This document shows positions 13,556-15,966 of a DNA stretch of 15,966 nt, piece after piece. Each line of letters opens with the position of its first letter. The stretch's first letter is position 1. A model generated the notes under the pieces. It saw nothing but the letters and a program-made list of their open reading frames with translations, ran no database searches and was not told where the DNA came from. The stretch is from an uncultured Steroidobacter sp. (lineage in GTDB: Bacteria > Pseudomonadota > Gammaproteobacteria > Steroidobacterales > Steroidobacteraceae): positions 1-15,966 of the forward strand of contig CAMLEO010000156.1 in NCBI GenBank assembly GCA_946478975.1, written 5' to 3'. The position numbers and the translations under genes were made by a program.

Positions 13556-14635
13556 TTACGTTTCTGGATCGAGCGGCGCAGTGTTGCCCATCTTGGCGAG
13601 CACATCGGGCGCGAAGTCGAACGAATCGAAGAACAGCTGATCGGCCGGCAGGCCGCGCTGCGTGAACTCGTGGCGGATCGTTTCTACCATTACCGGCGGG
13701 CCGCTCGCATACACATCGAAGCGCCCGATATCGGGATGATCTTCCAGCGCCGCGGCGTGAACCCATCCTTGCCGGCCCTGCCATCGATCTTCCGCTTTCG
13801 GCGCGGATAACACCGGCACATAACTCAGGTTCGGATGCTGCGAGCACAGCGCGCGTATCCGCTCGTCTTCATATAAATCGAGTGCGGTCTGCGCGCCCCA
13901 ATACAAATGCAGCGGCCGACGATCGCCGACTTCCAGCAAACTGTGCAGCATCGAGCGCAGCGGCGCGTAGCCGGTGCCGCCGCCGATCAGCAACGCCGGG
14001 CGCGACGATTCGCGACGAAACCAGAACTGACCGAGCGGACCTTCGATTCGCAGCAGGGCCTTATCCAACATTCCATCGAACAGCTGCTGCGTGAACTCGC
14101 CGCTCGATACGCGACGGACGTGCAGCTCGATCTGCTGCCCTGGGCCTGGCGTGTTGGCGATCGAAAAACTTCGCCGCCGGTTCTGCGGCAGCATGATGTC
14201 CAGGTACTGGCCGGGCATGAAATGGAAATATTCGTTTGCTGGCAGGCGCAGGAACACGGCCATGATGTCCGGCGCGAGCTGCTGCGTCCGTTCGATCCGG
14301 CACGGCAGGCTTTTCACGACGATCTCGGGAACCGGCGGGCGAATTTCGCGCACTTCGATTGTGAGATCCTCGCTGGCCGCATGCGCCTGGCACAGCAGCG
14401 CATAACCTTCGCGTTCTTCTTCGGCGAGCAGACCTAACGGCCGGCCACGCGGATATACAACTTCGCCCTGACGAATTTTCGCCCGGCACGAGGAGCAGTG
14501 ACCGCCCTTGCAGCTGTGCGGCAGGTTCAGGCCCGCTCGCAGCGCTGCGTCCAGGATGGTCTCACCCTGTTCCACACTCAGAACCTGCTGTGATGGCAGC
14601 AGTGTGACGCGCGCGTAAGGCCGGGACATGGGCAT
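13556..14635 (-). CDS. 2Fe-2S ferredoxin–FAD/NAD(P)H oxidoreductase (CDP-6-deoxy-delta-3,4-glucoseen reductase-like)
   Basis: The 359-residue protein joins three modules. An N-terminal plant-type ferredoxin domain carries cluster ligands Cys42, Cys47, Cys50 (CKGGHCSSC) and Cys82. An FAD domain follows with PGQYLDIMLP and RRRSFSIAN (153–161). The NAD(P)H domain has IGGGTGYAPLRSML (217–230) and YASGPPVMVE, ending in FFDSFDF. This order is that of AscD/E3-type reductases and of reductase subunits of oxygenases; electrons pass from NAD(P)H through FAD to the cluster and on to a partner. No sugar-biosynthesis or oxygenase gene is near, so the usual database name is probably misleading. The ATG at 14635 (or 14629) is nine bases after the hemY stop, without a Shine-Dalgarno, so it is likely coupled to hemXY. 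Confidence 0.9.
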   Translation of the reverse strand: MPMSRPYARVTLLPSQQVLSVEQGETILDAALRAGLNLPHSCKGGHCSSCRAKIRQGEVVYPRGRPLGLLAEEEREGYALLCQAHAASEDLTIEVREIRPPVPEIVVKSLPCRIERTQQLAPDIMAVFLRLPANEYFHFMPGQYLDIMLPQNRRRSFSIANTPGPGQQIELHVRRVSSGEFTQQLFDGMLDKALLRIEGPLGQFWFRRESSRPALLIGGGTGYAPLRSMLHSLLEVGDRRPLHLYWGAQTALDLYEDERIRALCSQHPNLSYVPVLSAPKAEDRWQGRQGWVHAAALEDHPDIGRFDVYASGPPVMVETIRHEFTQRGLPADQLFFDSFDFAPDVLAKMGNTAPLDPET

Positions 14636-14644
14636 GGCTGCGGT

Positions 14645-15886
14645 CTAACTTCTCCGCCGCTCGGTCTGCCTGCGTTCCTGCCAGCGCCGGGCCCGGATCT
14701 TGGGAAGCTTCGCCCTGCCGCCGACGGCGAAGGCCAATGCGTCGTTCAATGCTTTGATGGAACGTTCGCGCTCGCCGAGCTGCTCCATCAGGCTCGCGAG
14801 CAGTTGATACGCTTCGAGCCGCGGGCGAATCGAGATGCTGGTTTCGAGGAAGCTGCGGGCTTTGCCATACAGCTCGGCACGAGTTGCCAGCTGGGCGCAG
14901 GTGAACAGCAGCGCTGCGTCCTCGCTGTGCTCCGTCAGCCAGCCTTCCGCACGATCCAATGTTTTCAGCGGCTCGTCGGTTTCCAGCTCGCCGTACGTCA
15001 GTACAGCCGATTCGTTCCATTGTTTGTTGATGCAGTCACGCAGCGCCGCTTCGGCGGCTTCGTGATCGCCGCACGCCATCGACGCGCGCGCGTAAGCAAC
15101 GACGATCTCCGGATGTCTGGCGAGCGACCGGGATGTTTCTTTCCAGGCGGCGCGCAGCTCGGCGAGATCGCATTTGCTGCCGGCGTCTTTCAAACGATCC
15201 AGGTGAACCTGTGCAACCGTTTCATCGACCATCGCGGCCGTGATGCCGCGAGTGCTGCGGAGTCTCGGCTCCAACGCCTGCAGCTTCTGCCAGTCGCCGG
15301 ACTGACGATACGCACGCGCCAGCAGGAGCAGGCCGCGAGCATTCTGTTCCTTGGTTGCATCCAGCTGTTCGAGCGTGGCGAGCGCCGCCTGCAGCTGCTT
15401 GTGCTTCAGGTGACTTTCCGCCTGCATGATGAGCACCGGCGCGCGGTGATCGCCTGAAATTTCCAGCGCTCGCGCCAGCCACTCTTCGCGCCTCTGCGCA
15501 GCGCCTTGCAAGTCCGCAGCGCGGGCTGCAGAAAGATAGTGAGCGACCGGATTCTCAGCTTCGCGTGCGTGGCGGGTCAGCGTGTTCTCGGCGGTCTCCC
15601 AATTACCTTCCGACAATTCCAGCAGACCCTGCGCGAGGCTGCGACGTGCGCGTTCATGACGACGCGCTTCCTGGGCCTGCTTCCACAAACGACGCGCCAT
15701 GATCAAACGAATCAGCAGCCGCACGACGAAGTAGGCAGCAACGAGCAATATCACGAATGTGATTGCGGACATCTCGATCAGATGTCCGGCAAAGCGCAGC
15801 GCCACGTAGCCGGGGTCGCCCAACAGAATGTTGCCGATCAGTCCGGCAACGATCATGGCCGCGGCGATGATCAGACCGCTTCGCAT
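14645..15886 (-). CDS. hemY: HemY, heme-biosynthesis-associated TPR membrane protein
   Basis: This proteobacterial HemY (TIGR00540; unrelated to the protoporphyrinogen oxidase of Gram-positives) is an inner-membrane protein associated with heme biosynthesis, of unsettled molecular role. The 413 residues show two N-terminal hydrophobic segments (about 5–25 and 38–62) with the family GDPGYV between them, a basic junction (ARRLWKQAQEARR), and then tetratricopeptide-like helical repeats to about 390, for example GNWETAENTLTRHA and SGDWQKLQALEPRL. The C-terminus is highly basic (RARRWQERRQTERRRS). The ATG at 15886 has a strong GGAG six bases upstream that overlaps the end of hemX. It lies three bases after hemX and nine before the reductase gene, forming one operon. 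Confidence 0.93.
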   Translation of the reverse strand: MRSGLIIAAAMIVAGLIGNILLGDPGYVALRFAGHLIEMSAITFVILLVAAYFVVRLLIRLIMARRLWKQAQEARRHERARRSLAQGLLELSEGNWETAENTLTRHAREAENPVAHYLSAARAADLQGAAQRREEWLARALEISGDHRAPVLIMQAESHLKHKQLQAALATLEQLDATKEQNARGLLLLARAYRQSGDWQKLQALEPRLRSTRGITAAMVDETVAQVHLDRLKDAGSKCDLAELRAAWKETSRSLARHPEIVVAYARASMACGDHEAAEAALRDCINKQWNESAVLTYGELETDEPLKTLDRAEGWLTEHSEDAALLFTCAQLATRAELYGKARSFLETSISIRPRLEAYQLLASLMEQLGERERSIKALNDALAFAVGGRAKLPKIRARRWQERRQTERRRS

Positions 15887-15889
15887 GGT

Positions 15890-15966
15890 TTACTCCGGCC
15901 CGCGTCGCGTCGGCATCATCCGGCGCAGCGCGTTGATCGGGCCAGACAGATCCGGCAGCGCCGGAT
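15890..15966 (-). CDS. hemX: HemX C-terminus (uroporphyrinogen-III C-methyltransferase-like), partial
   Basis: The last 25 codons of a gene entering from the right edge read ...PALPDLSGPINALRRMMP and end at TAA (15892–15890). The LPDLSG...LR pattern resembles the HemX C-terminus, and the position three bases upstream of hemY is where hemX lies in proteobacteria. HemX is a membrane protein of unclear role, usually annotated by similarity as a C-methyltransferase. The call rests on this short piece and the synteny. Confidence 0.7.
   Translation of the reverse strand, partial: PALPDLSGPINALRRMMPTRRGPE

Overview
The window is a compact, GC-rich stretch of a gammaproteobacterial chromosome. Three things point to this class: the order dapF–DUF484–xerC, the order ubiE–ubiJ–ubiB, and hslV–hslU followed by a DUF971 gene. 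All proteins read as full-length family members, and I see no insertion sequence, tRNA, rRNA or CRISPR array. The exact genus cannot be read from the sequence; a lineage outside the enterics (Xanthomonadales/Nevskiales/Steroidobacter-like) is my guess only.

Layout. (1) 1–250, minus: N-terminus of a membrane-anchored GGDEF protein, cut by the window edge. (2) 442–2108, plus: a LOG-family nucleotide hydrolase, aspartate decarboxylase panD and a DedA-family membrane protein. (3) 2105–3273, minus: a small accessory island made of a Phd/YefM-like antitoxin and a zeta-type toxin/kinase, with a direct-repeat operator in front. (4) 3301–11317, minus: nine collinear housekeeping genes in transcription order dapF, DUF484, xerC, hslV, hslU, DUF971, ubiE, ubiJ, ubiB, covering lysine/peptidoglycan precursor supply, chromosome dimer resolution, proteolysis and ubiquinone synthesis. 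(5) 11412–12053, plus: an orphan ParA-like ATPase, converging on (6) 12050–12928, minus: a YeeZ-like NAD(P)-binding epimerase/dehydratase. (7) 13020–13541, plus: a GbsR/MarR-type regulator divergent from gene 6. (8) 13556–15966, minus: end of hemX, then hemY, then a 2Fe-2S/FAD/NAD(P)H oxidoreductase.

The best regulatory signals are three. A 7-bp-arm palindrome sits between the SDR and GbsR genes and overlaps predicted promoter elements of both. A 19-bp-period direct repeat lies in the toxin–antitoxin promoter. An intrinsic terminator has the overlapping CTAG stop codons of parA and the SDR gene in its loop. The long minus-strand operon is notable for having almost no Shine-Dalgarno sequences; its first gene, dapF, and the LOG gene both have a −10-like hexamer ending six bases before the ATG, suggesting leaderless mRNAs.

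Most of the window is ordinary core genome. The candidates for something less described are the zeta/Phd module with its unusual antitoxin N-terminus, the orphan ParA, and the hemXY-linked ferredoxin reductase.
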